Source: Phocoenobacter uteri
Lineage (GTDB): Bacteria; Pseudomonadota; Gammaproteobacteria; Enterobacterales; Pasteurellaceae
NCBI RefSeq assembly: GCF_900454895.1
Contig: NZ_UGTA01000001.1
Coordinates: 1,302,001-1,366,000 of the forward strand
Length of the DNA stretch: 64,000 bases
Direction: 5' to 3'
Numbering within the stretch: the stretch's first letter is position 1; each line of letters opens with the position of its first letter. The notes beneath the pieces are model-generated. The model was given only the letters and a program-made list of their open reading frames with translations, ran no database searches and was not told the origin of the DNA. The translations under genes were made by a program, and so were the position numbers. Shown here piece after piece: positions 54,217 to 62,199 of this stretch.

Positions 54217-54549
54217 TTACCCAAAAAACTCGCCGTTTTCACAATAATTATCCCCAGTCAAAGGGAAGAAAATCACAGTGCAATCTTTGTCATTGTTAAT
54301 ACGTTTAATCAATTTAATCAGAAAATCAGCGGTCTGCTTTTTCACTTCTTCGCCTCGATCAAACCAATAAAGCTCAATAAAGGTAAAGCCTTCAACGATT
54401 TTTCCATCAAAAATATACTCGGTTGAATTACATTCTAAGGTAAACCATTCACGATCACATTTGATAATGTCCGTTAAACCATCGATGATTTCTTTGCTGT
54501 TTTCAACAATTAAACTTTTCTCAATTCCACGAATTTTTAAATGTGGCAT
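54217..54549 (-). CDS. DUF1904 family protein, tautomerase-like
   Basis: 110 residues. It matches DUF1904 (MPHLKIRGIEK, then FTLECNSTEYIFDGK and IELYWFDRGEEVK). The Met-Pro start is reminiscent of the tautomerase superfamily, whose N-terminal Pro is catalytic, and DUF1904 is thought to share that fold. No substrate is known. It is a single gene on the minus strand with GGAGT upstream of the ATG. Confidence 0.75.
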   Translation of the reverse strand: MPHLKIRGIEKSLIVENSKEIIDGLTDIIKCDREWFTLECNSTEYIFDGKIVEGFTFIELYWFDRGEEVKKQTADFLIKLIKRINNDKDCTVIFFPLTGDNYCENGEFFG

Positions 54550-54600
54550 CGTTTACTCCTGTTTTAATTTATAAATTATCAATTTTACTAAGTAAAAAAA

Positions 54601-55211
54601 TCACTTAGTTTTTACTGATTTTAAAAGTTCGGCTATTTCTAACTGTTTATTAAATAAAGCATATTCCAGTGCAATATGACCATTATTATCCTGAGAATTA
54701 ACATCTGCACCAGCATCCAATAGTAATTCTACCATATTTTTTGACCTAAAAATGAGGCTTCCATTAACGCAGTAAGACCTGATTCAGTCTTAGATTCCAC
54801 ATCTATTCCTGCTAATAAGAATGTATTAACTATATCTAATACATTTTCTCTATTTCTCTGAATAGCCAAGATCAACATAGAATTACCAAATTCATCTTGT
54901 TTATTAATATCAGCTCCTGCTTCAATGAGTAATTTTACTACTTCTACTCTATCAGCCTGAACTGCAATCATTAAAGGCGTGAAACCAAACTCATCAGTAA
55001 CATTAACATCAATATTATCAGCCAATAGTTCTTTCATTTTTTCTACATCATTACGATATATAACGATACTTAAAACCTCATCAATACTTTTATCTTTTAT
55101 TTCATCTTCTATTGATATTGGGGTAATAACGTTTTTAGTTGTATCTGCATTTGAAAACATACTAAAAAATAAGAAACCAAAGCATAATACATAATGAAAA
55201 AACTTGTTCAT
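54601..55211 (-). pseudogene. Secreted ankyrin-repeat protein, frameshifted near the 3' end
   Basis: Start at ATG 55211 (MNKFFHYVLCFGFLFFSMF), a signal peptide ending near SNA-DT. Ankyrin repeats follow (FGFTPLMIAVQADRVEVVK, then FGNSMLILAIQ and SGLTALMEASFLG). In frame, translation stops at 54729 soon after LGQKIW. In another frame the ankyrin series continues as MVELLLDAGADVNSQDNNG and ends KSVKTK at 54601. The switch sits at a run of six A on the minus strand (54742-54737); a seventh A would restore the frame. It may be a pseudogene, a phase-variable gene, or a sequencing error. It lies 31 nt downstream of purB. Confidence 0.8.
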
Positions 55212-55242
55212 TGTAAAGCTCCTTAATAAGTTACACGTAAAC

Positions 55243-56613
55243 CTAGTCCAACTTCTCCACCAACTCCACCGCATAACCAATATAATTCGCTGGTGTCATT
55301 TGTTTCAAGCGTTCAATTTCAGCCTGTGGAAGCGGTAGCGTTTCAACGAAATTTTGCATAATTTCTTTGGTTACTCGCTTGCCTCGTGTGAGTTCTTTTA
55401 ATTTTTCATAAGGTTTTTCAATACCATAGCGACGCATTACGGTTTGGATAGGTTCAGCTAACACTTCCCAGTTTTGATCAAGATCTTCTTGTAAACGTTC
55501 TTCGTTCACTTCTAATTTGCTAATCCCTTTCAAGATTGAGCTGTATGCGATCAACGAATATCCCACGCCTACGCCTAAATTACGCAATACGGTCGAATCT
55601 GTTAAATCACGTTGCCAACGAGAAATCGGTAATTTTTGAGCAAGGTGGCTCATTAACGCATTGGCTAAACCTAAATTTCCTTCGGAATTTTCAAAATCAA
55701 TTGGGTTCACTTTGTGTGGCATTGTGCTTGATCCAATTTCGCCCGCAACAGTGCGTTGTTTGAAATAATTTAACGCGATATAGCCCCATAAATCACGGTC
55801 AAAATCAATTAAGATCGTATTGAAACGTGCGATACAATCAAAATATTCGGCAATATAATCGTGTGGTTCAATTTGGGTTGAATACGGATTCCATTCAATA
55901 CCTAATGATGTCACAAATTCTTGGCTAAATTTATGCCAGTCAATCTCAGGATAAGCCGATAAATGAGCATTATAATTCCCTACCGCACCGTTGATTTTTC
56001 CGAGTATCTCAATTTGTTGCAACTGTTTAAATTGACGTTTTAAACGATACGCCACGTTCGCCATTTCCTTACCCATTGTTGATGGCGTCGCTGGCTGTCC
56101 GTGTGTGCGACATAGCATTGGAATATGCTGATAATGATTTGCTAGCTCAACAATCGCATTAGTTACCGCTTTCCACTGTGGCAATAATACCTCTTCACGT
56201 GCTGTTTTCAACATCAAGGCGTGAGAAAGGTTATTGATGTCTTCCGATGTACAAGCAAAGTGCCAAAACTCACTGATTTTCGCTAATTCAGGTAAAGCCT
56301 CGCTTTTCTCTTTTAAGAAATATTCTACGGCTTTAACATCGTGATTGGTGACTCGCTCAATCTCTTTAATTCGCTGAGCATCTTGCACAGAAAAATTTTC
56401 AATGATTTGATTTAAGTAGTGATCTGCTTGCTCTGATAATGGTGCAACCTCTTGAATTTCTTGGGTTTGTGCTAATTTTTGCAACCATTTTATTTCCACC
56501 ATTACACGGAATTTAATCAATCCAAATTCACTAAAAATTGGGCGTAAATCTGCGACTTTGTCTTGGTAGCGTCCATCAATAGGCGACACAGCGGTAAGGG
56601 TATTCAGTTCCAT
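55243..56613 (-). CDS. purB: Adenylosuccinate lyase
   Basis: Acts twice in purine synthesis (SAICAR cleavage and adenylosuccinate cleavage). 456 residues as in E. coli. The fumarase-superfamily signature GSSTMPHKVNPIDFEN is intact, and the N-terminus LTAVSPIDGRYQDK is typical. It follows hflD by 19 nt in the usual hflD-purB order. Confidence 0.98.
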   Translation of the reverse strand: MELNTLTAVSPIDGRYQDKVADLRPIFSEFGLIKFRVMVEIKWLQKLAQTQEIQEVAPLSEQADHYLNQIIENFSVQDAQRIKEIERVTNHDVKAVEYFLKEKSEALPELAKISEFWHFACTSEDINNLSHALMLKTAREEVLLPQWKAVTNAIVELANHYQHIPMLCRTHGQPATPSTMGKEMANVAYRLKRQFKQLQQIEILGKINGAVGNYNAHLSAYPEIDWHKFSQEFVTSLGIEWNPYSTQIEPHDYIAEYFDCIARFNTILIDFDRDLWGYIALNYFKQRTVAGEIGSSTMPHKVNPIDFENSEGNLGLANALMSHLAQKLPISRWQRDLTDSTVLRNLGVGVGYSLIAYSSILKGISKLEVNEERLQEDLDQNWEVLAEPIQTVMRRYGIEKPYEKLKELTRGKRVTKEIMQNFVETLPLPQAEIERLKQMTPANYIGYAVELVEKLD

Positions 56614-56632
56614 AAAATATTCTCCGATAAAA

Positions 56633-57268
56633 TTATAAGGTTTGATAAAAAGATTGCATTTGGTTTAAGATTTTTTTACGAGCAAACAAAAATTGCCAAC
56701 GTTTTCCGCCAACTTGTTGCCATAATACGCCCGCTCGCACACCTGCAAGCAAGGTGGCTCGAATGCGATTTTGTACATCAGTGCGAGCAAGATGTTGTTG
56801 TGAGCCTGTGACTTGAATTTTATTTCCCAATGGGCTAATCACTTCACGATAAATACTCGCGAGATTGGCAATAATCTGTTCATTTAAAACATCATTTTCA
56901 CAAAGGGATAATTGACGCTCAATTTGCTGTAAACGTTGTGCCAACAGGGGTTTAGCTTCTGGGTTTTCTAATAATTTTCGGCTTAATGCCAGCATTCCGA
57001 TCCAATAACGACTAATTTCAGTATCCAGATTACCTTTCCCACCACCAAATTGTGCGAAACCCGTTTCAATCCCCAATTTTAAGTGCGATAAATCATCATC
57101 AAATACACCTAAAGTCGAATCAGGTTGCATAACGAATAAACTTTTTAAGGAATGTCGAAGGATTTCACTTTCATCAAAAGTCATATCATGATGTGCAAAT
57201 TTCTGCACTAAACTGCCCGCTTGGCAAGCACCTGCCACAGCAACGGAAATATCAAAATAATTTGCCAT
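56633..57268 (-). CDS. hflD: HflD homologue (lysogenisation regulator family)
   Basis: 211 residues (E. coli HflD 213), helical, peripheral membrane. In E. coli it binds lambda CII. It keeps the family features VAGACQAGSLVQ near the N-terminus and IRATLLAGVRAGVLWQQVGG near the C-terminus. It heads hflD-purB; mnmA, which often precedes it, is not here because tRNA-Leu and the satellite follow. Confidence 0.93.
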   Translation of the reverse strand: MANYFDISVAVAGACQAGSLVQKFAHHDMTFDESEILRHSLKSLFVMQPDSTLGVFDDDLSHLKLGIETGFAQFGGGKGNLDTEISRYWIGMLALSRKLLENPEAKPLLAQRLQQIERQLSLCENDVLNEQIIANLASIYREVISPLGNKIQVTGSQQHLARTDVQNRIRATLLAGVRAGVLWQQVGGKRWQFLFARKKILNQMQSFYQTL

Positions 57269-57445
57269 TTTTTATCTTAAATTTAATGTAAATATAGAGG
57301 CAGAATATAGCATTTTTTACTTTTTTTTAGAATAACTGATTTGATTTATTATAAAAATGTTGATTTTTAGAACAATCAATTATTTTTTTGTGTTTTCTGC
57401 TTGCGAAAAAGAGAATGTGTTCTATAATTAAAGAGTTTTCACACC

Positions 57446-57531
57446 GCCTGGGTGGCGAAATTGGTAGACGCAGCGGATTCAAAATCCGCCGATGAATAAT
57501 CGTGTCGGTTCGAGTCCGACCCTAGGCACCA
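57446..57531 (+). tRNA. tRNA-Leu, anticodon CAA
   Basis: 86 nt with encoded CCA. The acceptor stem GCCTGGG pairs with CCTAGGC (one G-U), the anticodon stem GCGGA/TCCGC has the loop TTCAAAA (anticodon CAA), a long variable arm follows as expected for leucine, and the T-arm has GGTTCGAGTCC. Its 3' end is the probable attachment site of the satellite that follows. Confidence 0.97.
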
Positions 57532-57637
57532 AGACATCATTTCACAACGTTCGCCAACGTTTCAAAAAGTATCATAAAGCCAGTAATAGCAAGGCTTTAT
57601 CGTTTCAGAGAGTTTCACAGCGTTTCATTGAATTTCA
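57532..57637 (+). other. Left attachment region with phased integrase-arm-like repeats
   Basis: Just past the tRNA 3' end are six (A/G)TTTCA hexamers. Two are at 57539 and 57559, and four at 57602, 57612, 57622 and 57632, exactly 10 bp apart. A 15-mer AACGTTCGCCAACGT (57546-57560) recurs inverted at 63385-63399. The layout fits arm-type integrase or excisionase sites beside attL. No second copy of the tRNA 3' end was found in the window. Confidence 0.55.
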
Positions 57638-57733
57638 TAACAAGCAATTTTTAATGATCCCTCGACTGATCCCTCTTTTGATAAATCATTAAAAGTAATT
57701 TTATTTAAAAAATTGATGAAAAAGGCTTTTAAT

Positions 57734-58930
57734 ATGGCGAAACAAGTCGCACCTTTAACAGATACAAAAATCAAATCATTTAAACCAGAAGAAAAAGAAT
57801 ATAGAAAATCTGATGGCTACGGATTATTTTTATTAGTAAAACCGAATGGGACTAAATTATGGCGATATATGTATTCATTCAACGGCGAACGTTTAAAAAT
57901 TAGTTTGGGAAGCTATCCAGCAACTACACTCAAACAAGCAAGAGAAAAGCGGTTAGAATTTGAAGGACTTTTACAGCGTGGAATCAATCCTAAAAATTAT
58001 AAAAAACAAGCTCTAAAAGTTCCAACAGTTCAAGAATTTACTGATGAATGGCTTACTTTCTGGAAACCAACAGTTAAAGAAAGCACCTTAAAAAAGGAAG
58101 TGTGGCGACTTCATAAGCATTTATTCCCAATGTTTGGGCATTATCGCATTGATCAATTAGAGCTTTATATCGTTGTTCAAGAATTAGAAACGTTATATAA
58201 ATCAAGCCCTGAAACAGCATTTAAAGTAATGCGGAAATTAGTACAAATTTTTGATTATGCTCAAATTAAAGGGCTAATCAAATTTAATAATTTAACACCG
58301 CTTACAAAAGCCTTTATTAAGGTTAAAGCTAAAAATCAGCCGACTATAAAGCCTGATGAATTACCGCATTTCTTGCACTGTTTAGAAAATTCTAATAGTA
58401 GAGCGGAAACAAAGCTTTTGATCATGTGGCAACTTTTAACAATGGTACGCCCAAGAGAAGCCGTTACAGCTGAATGGCAAGAAATAGATTTTAAAAATTC
58501 TGTTTGGCTTATTCCAGCTGAAAAAATGAAAGGTAGAAAAGACAGGGCAAGATCGCATAGCGTTCCATTAAGCAAACAGGCATTAAATATTCTTGAAGAA
58601 ATGCACAGACACAACGGGCGAAGACAATATATTTTTGCAAGCGTTAGAAGCCCTTTAAATCCGATGAATAGCGCAACAGCAAACAAGGCTATAAAAGATA
58701 TCAATAACGGCTACTTCAAGGGCATTCTAACCGCCCACGGCTTGCGAAGTATTGCAAGTACTTATTTGCATAATCAGACCGATTTTGAACCGCATTTAAT
58801 TGAGGCTTGTTTATCGCACGTTACAGGGAATGAAGTTCAGCGTGCATACAATAGGGGCGATTATTTGGAGCAACGTCGCCCGATTATGGATAAGTGGGGC
58901 GAATATGTAGAGGCTTGTAGAAAAGCTTAG
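57734..58930 (+). CDS. int: P4-type tyrosine integrase
   Basis: 398 residues from the ATG at 57734 (MAKQVAPLTDTKIKS), chosen because AAAAAGG lies 9 nt before it; an in-frame ATG at 57713 would add seven residues. An N-terminal DUF4102 arm-binding domain (KSDGYGLFLLVKPNGTK) is followed by the core-binding domain and the catalytic domain with Arg in TMVRPREAV, His-Leu-Arg in AHGLRSIAS, His in LSHVTG and Tyr in RAYNRGDY. It integrates the element at the tRNA-Leu just upstream. A terminator follows. Confidence 0.96.
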   Translation: MAKQVAPLTDTKIKSFKPEEKEYRKSDGYGLFLLVKPNGTKLWRYMYSFNGERLKISLGSYPATTLKQAREKRLEFEGLLQRGINPKNYKKQALKVPTVQEFTDEWLTFWKPTVKESTLKKEVWRLHKHLFPMFGHYRIDQLELYIVVQELETLYKSSPETAFKVMRKLVQIFDYAQIKGLIKFNNLTPLTKAFIKVKAKNQPTIKPDELPHFLHCLENSNSRAETKLLIMWQLLTMVRPREAVTAEWQEIDFKNSVWLIPAEKMKGRKDRARSHSVPLSKQALNILEEMHRHNGRRQYIFASVRSPLNPMNSATANKAIKDINNGYFKGILTAHGLRSIASTYLHNQTDFEPHLIEACLSHVTGNEVQRAYNRGDYLEQRRPIMDKWGEYVEACRKA

Positions 58931-58943
58931 ATATTGAATGATG

Positions 58944-58966
58944 GGGCGGGTTATTCCGCCTTTTTG
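58944..58966 (+). terminator. Terminator after the integrase
   Basis: GGCGG (58945-58949) pairs with CCGCC (58956-58960), followed by TTTTTG. Confidence 0.85.
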
Positions 58967-59039
58967 TTTTCATTAAGTTTCATTGACTTTTTTAATATTT
59001 AGTTTTAAATTGAAAATCTATTAAACGTAGGGTAGCAAT

Positions 59040-59537
59040 ATGGAAATTATTATTTTTATCATCAGTCTTCCTTTTATTGCATTTTTTGTCTTAATTGCAC
59101 TTATTATTACTTATTTTCCAATAATTTTGATGATTATTGGAGGTGTATTTCTCTTCGTTATATTTTTCAGATATATTGCTATTCTTGCACTGGCTGTTGG
59201 AACTCTTATAGCTGTATTAGGTATTGGATTCTTATGTTATGAACTACCACAATTTATGTTTGTTCCTATAATTGTCTATTTATTTATGCGTTGTTGGGTT
59301 TGGCTATTGCCAAGTAACGAAAAAATACAGCCATTTACAAAACAAGAATCAAGTTGGACGGATATCCCAATACTTAATTTAATTAACTTTGTAAATATTG
59401 TTTTGCTTACCTCATTATTCTATAAAGGTTTAGATATAAACGGAGGCGCTGCTCTTTTTATTGCTCTAATATCGTCACTTTTCATCTATACCTATATTGC
59501 AGAGAAAAAGCCGGCAATGGAGCAAGTTTTCATTTAA
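59040..59537 (+). CDS. Small membrane protein of the satellite
   Basis: 165 residues with about five to six hydrophobic stretches (starting MEIIIFIISLPFIAFFVLIA). A short polar loop lies around LPSNEKIQPFTKQESSW. No known family was recognised. AGGGTAGCAAT precedes the ATG. It stands alone between the integrase terminator and the satellite control region. Membrane proteins at this spot in P4-like satellites are often exclusion or defence cargo; that is only a guess here. Confidence 0.6.
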   Translation: MEIIIFIISLPFIAFFVLIALIITYFPIILMIIGGVFLFVIFFRYIAILALAVGTLIAVLGIGFLCYELPQFMFVPIIVYLFMRCWVWLLPSNEKIQPFTKQESSWTDIPILNLINFVNIVLLTSLFYKGLDINGGAALFIALISSLFIYTYIAEKKPAMEQVFI

Positions 59538-59650
59538 TTTAACTCATCTCAAAATCTTTTCTTAGCTATTTACAAAAAAATTTATTCAAAAAAACGAATA
59601 TTTATTCAATGATAATTTTTGCTTATTTTTTGCCCATTTTGAAAAATGGA

Positions 59651-59668
59651 AGTTTAGACGTCTAAACT
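59651..59668. promoter_or_regulatory. Perfect 18-bp palindrome, operator candidate
   Basis: AGTTTAGACGTCTAAACT is its own reverse complement. A perfect dyad of this length is unlikely by chance and is the size of a dimeric repressor site. Candidates to bind it include the AlpA-type proteins of this element or a helper-phage repressor. Confidence 0.6.
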
Positions 59669-59782
59669 GAGAGATCATACCCTTTCCCTCGCGTCGCCTG
59701 CACACTAAAAGTGTGTTTTATTACGCAAAAATAAAAAGACGTTCACGCCTTGCTTCATCTAGCTTGGCTTACGATTTTTATC

Positions 59783-59819
59783 ACGCAAAAAATTACGCAT
59801 AATTATGCAAAATTTGCGT
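59783..59819. promoter_or_regulatory. Nested palindrome with ACGCAAA arms
   Basis: ACGCAAA (59783-59789) and TTTGCGT (59813-59819) enclose the perfect 12-bp palindrome GCATAATTATGC (59797-59808). Further ACGCA elements lie nearby. It may be an origin iteron cluster or a regulator-binding array. Confidence 0.5.
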
Positions 59820-60108
59820 TATTTTTTAGGAGCTTTTTTTCCATTATGTTGAAAATTCAACCGTTTATAAAAAAGCCTATTTTTTCATATTCCTGAAACG
59901 CCCTGATGTGTCCCAGTTTGAATTTTTTCCCTTTTTTATATCGAGAAAATTTAGCTTATTTATGTTTTTTGATGGTTTATACGTGTTATCCCCCTTTTAA
60001 CAACCTGAACAGAGTGATAAAAAAATCAATTCTCTTTATATTTAAACCGTCCGAGCAAGCTAGCAAGGATAAATAATCGTATTTAGGGACAACAAAAAAG
60101 GAACACCA

Positions 60109-60315
60109 ATGACCACAGAAAAGAAAGAACGGTTTATTGCTATTGATGAAGTTCAAGACCGCACAGGGTTATCAAGATCGGTTATCTATGACCGAATGAA
60201 AAATAATAATTTCCCTCGTTCTGTTCGTTTAGGCAATAAAACCGCAAGATGGCTAGAAAGCGAGATTGACAGCTGGATAGACCAACAAGCAACAAATAAC
60301 CGTATTAAATTTTAA
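60109..60315 (+). CDS. alpA: AlpA-family regulator/excisionase, first copy
   Basis: 68 residues with an AlpA/MerR-like winged helix (IAIDEVQDRTGLSRSVIYDRM, then FPRSVRLGNKTARWLESEID). AlpA proteins of P4 (Vis), CP4-57 and related islands control excision and early satellite genes. AAGGAA lies 5 nt before the ATG. It heads a set of three closely spaced plus-strand genes that ends with the capsid-like gene. Confidence 0.92.
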   Translation: MTTEKKERFIAIDEVQDRTGLSRSVIYDRMKNNNFPRSVRLGNKTARWLESEIDSWIDQQATNNRIKF

Positions 60316-60326
60316 AGGAAAACACA

Positions 60327-61055
60327 ATGAAAATTGAATTTAAGAACCCAGAAACACAGGCAGAATTTGAACGCTTGAAAGCAAGCCTAGATACAGCCAA
60401 TAACGCATTAAAAAGCGTTAAAGATGAAATTAGCAGGCTTGATAGTGAATACAACAAAAATAAATCCGTTATCAGTGCATTAAAAGCAACGATTGAAGAA
60501 CAAGCAGAAAATGCAAAAGAAAAACAGGTAAATTCATTAAATATTGATATTAAAGACTTCATTAAACTACGCCGAGAAAATAACGAAGCTAAGGACAAGC
60601 TAGAATATTTTACGGCTCTTAATGAAGACATAGAAGAAAAATCAATGTATCTAAAACATATTGAAGCATTTGACAAATATCGCGAAGCAGAATATCGCAG
60701 GGACATATTGTTAGAATTTACTTGTGATAAATTACTCGATGAATTTTCCCAAGAATACGCCGAAAAACTACACTTATTTTTCTATTTGAATGACTTGCTC
60801 ACCAAATGCAACGAATACGAAGAAGAAAGCGACAGAGTAAGAAAGGCAAACAATAAATTCATCGCTAAATTACTCCCACATTCACACAAAACAGCACTAC
60901 CCAAAGAATTACATATAGAAAGCAAGCCCACAGTTCAAGGAGAGCGACTATCAAAAATGGGATTTGAAAAATATCGTAAAAATAAAGGGCTTACAGGCTT
61001 TAAAAAAGTATTTTCAGAATTTGAAGTAAAACAAGAAGGAAACAGCAATGAATAA
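60327..61055 (+). CDS. Coiled-coil protein preceding the capsid gene
   Basis: 242 residues, strongly helical and charged, with coiled coils over about residues 5-60 and 80-140. No known domain was recognised. The gene overlaps the capsid gene start by 8 nt. In P2 the gene before the capsid gene encodes the scaffold/protease GpO, but I see no GpO motifs here. It might be an internal scaffold or a size-determining factor. Function is open; the pairing with capsid is the main clue. Confidence 0.65.
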   Translation: MKIEFKNPETQAEFERLKASLDTANNALKSVKDEISRLDSEYNKNKSVISALKATIEEQAENAKEKQVNSLNIDIKDFIKLRRENNEAKDKLEYFTALNEDIEEKSMYLKHIEAFDKYREAEYRRDILLEFTCDKLLDEFSQEYAEKLHLFFYLNDLLTKCNEYEEESDRVRKANNKFIAKLLPHSHKTALPKELHIESKPTVQGERLSKMGFEKYRKNKGLTGFKKVFSEFEVKQEGNSNE

Positions 61056-62058
61056 TTTCACTATTAAAAAATTAGCAGACAACAAAGACAAAAATATTTT
61101 TACACTCTCTAAGGTTATGTCCGAAGAACAGCAGCGATTTTTACAACATAAAGTAGATTTTACAGGTTGGGAAAATTTAAGCGAAGAAAAAGAGCGTGAT
61201 CTACTTGCTAATTTGCAAACTCACCCGCTTTTCAGATTCATTAACTTAGCTATTTGTGTCAATGTTGCCTTAGATATTCAAAATTCTGGCAAAGCTATCG
61301 CTGGAACAACAGACACAAGAACAACTGCGAGAGAACCTAAAATTGTACTTGAAAAAGAATCAAAAGAAGTAAACGTGCAACAAATCAACATTGATTCTAA
61401 TATTACTTACAATGATCTTGATGCGTTTATTTCAACTTCTCAAAAAGAAAAGAAACTAGAAACCGTTGCAACGGATGACATTATTTCTAATTTGATAATG
61501 CTAGGCTTTAATGGAACACACAGAAGCAAAAACAGCGACCCACAACGCTACCCACTAGGGCAAGATGTGATTAAAGGCTGGTTACAGAAAATCAGAGATA
61601 AAGCACCGCAAGCCGTTTTAAATAATGAAACAGTAGGCAAGGCACAAAGTAATAACAACTTAAATGATTTATTCAAAAAAGCAAAAGAGCAATTACCCCC
61701 AATTATTGCAAAAAGCGGTAAATTGATCGCAATTTGTGGTTCTGATATTTTGCCAGATGTTGATATTCAATTTACTTATAACGAGCTATCTTTTGAAAAG
61801 GAACAGGCAACATTATCACAAAAAACGATTGCAGGCATAAAATGTCTTACAATGCCATTTTTTCCAGAAGATAGCGTTTTAATCACAACCCTAGATAATT
61901 TAAGGCTTGTTATTCAGAATAAATCCACTAGATTTGCTTTATTAAATAATCCTTCAGAATCACGCATTGAACACTGGTTTAGTACAAACGTGGATTATGT
62001 TATCGACAGCTACAAATCAGCCGTTTTAATTGAAAATATTCAAATGATAGATGATTAA
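61048..62058 (+). CDS. P2-family major capsid protein homologue in a satellite
   Basis: 336 residues (P2 GpN 357). The conserved GpN features are visible: PLGQDVIKGWLQKIRDKAPQ, then KLIAICGSDILPD and MPFFPEDSVLITTLDNL, and the C-terminal NPSESRIEHWFSTNVDYVI. This is an HK97-fold shell protein. No portal, terminase or tail genes lie beside it in this window. In P4-like satellites capsid genes normally come from the helper, so a satellite with its own capsid-like gene is notable. It may build its own shell, alter helper capsids, or poison them. It ends with a terminator. Confidence 0.88.
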   Translation: MNNFTIKKLADNKDKNIFTLSKVMSEEQQRFLQHKVDFTGWENLSEEKERDLLANLQTHPLFRFINLAICVNVALDIQNSGKAIAGTTDTRTTAREPKIVLEKESKEVNVQQINIDSNITYNDLDAFISTSQKEKKLETVATDDIISNLIMLGFNGTHRSKNSDPQRYPLGQDVIKGWLQKIRDKAPQAVLNNETVGKAQSNNNLNDLFKKAKEQLPPIIAKSGKLIAICGSDILPDVDIQFTYNELSFEKEQATLSQKTIAGIKCLTMPFFPEDSVLITTLDNLRLVIQNKSTRFALLNNPSESRIEHWFSTNVDYVIDSYKSAVLIENIQMIDD

Positions 62059-62083
62059 AAGCTAGGCATTGCACGGAAGCACA

Positions 62084-62106
62084 AGGCGGAGAAATCCGCT
62101 TTTTTG
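62084..62106 (+). terminator. Terminator after the capsid-like gene
   Basis: GCGGA (62086-62090) and TCCGC (62095-62099) with a GAAA tetraloop, followed by six T. Confidence 0.85.
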
Positions 62107-62199
62107 TATCTAAATTTGCTAGAATACGCATAAAAAAACAATGATTAAATTTTTACTAGAAACAACTAAAAACAGCTAGAAACTAACAAGGCGGAACAG

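Larger units (their letters stand above)
59538..60108. promoter_or_regulatory. Satellite control region, gene-free and rich in palindromes
   Basis: 571 bp without a gene. It contains a perfect 18-bp palindrome (59651-59668), a small hairpin CACACT/AGTGTG (59701-59715) followed by T, and a nested palindrome of ACGCAAA elements (59783-59819). It should hold the alpA promoter and possibly a replication origin or repressor sites. Confidence 0.6.

Noticed and set aside
57492..57692. Short ORF starting inside tRNA-Leu
   Set aside because: It overlaps the tRNA and the phased TTTCA repeats and has no ribosome site.
60305..60706. Minus-strand ORF over the coiled-coil gene
   Set aside because: Serine-rich antisense shadow of the lysine/glutamate-rich coding strand.
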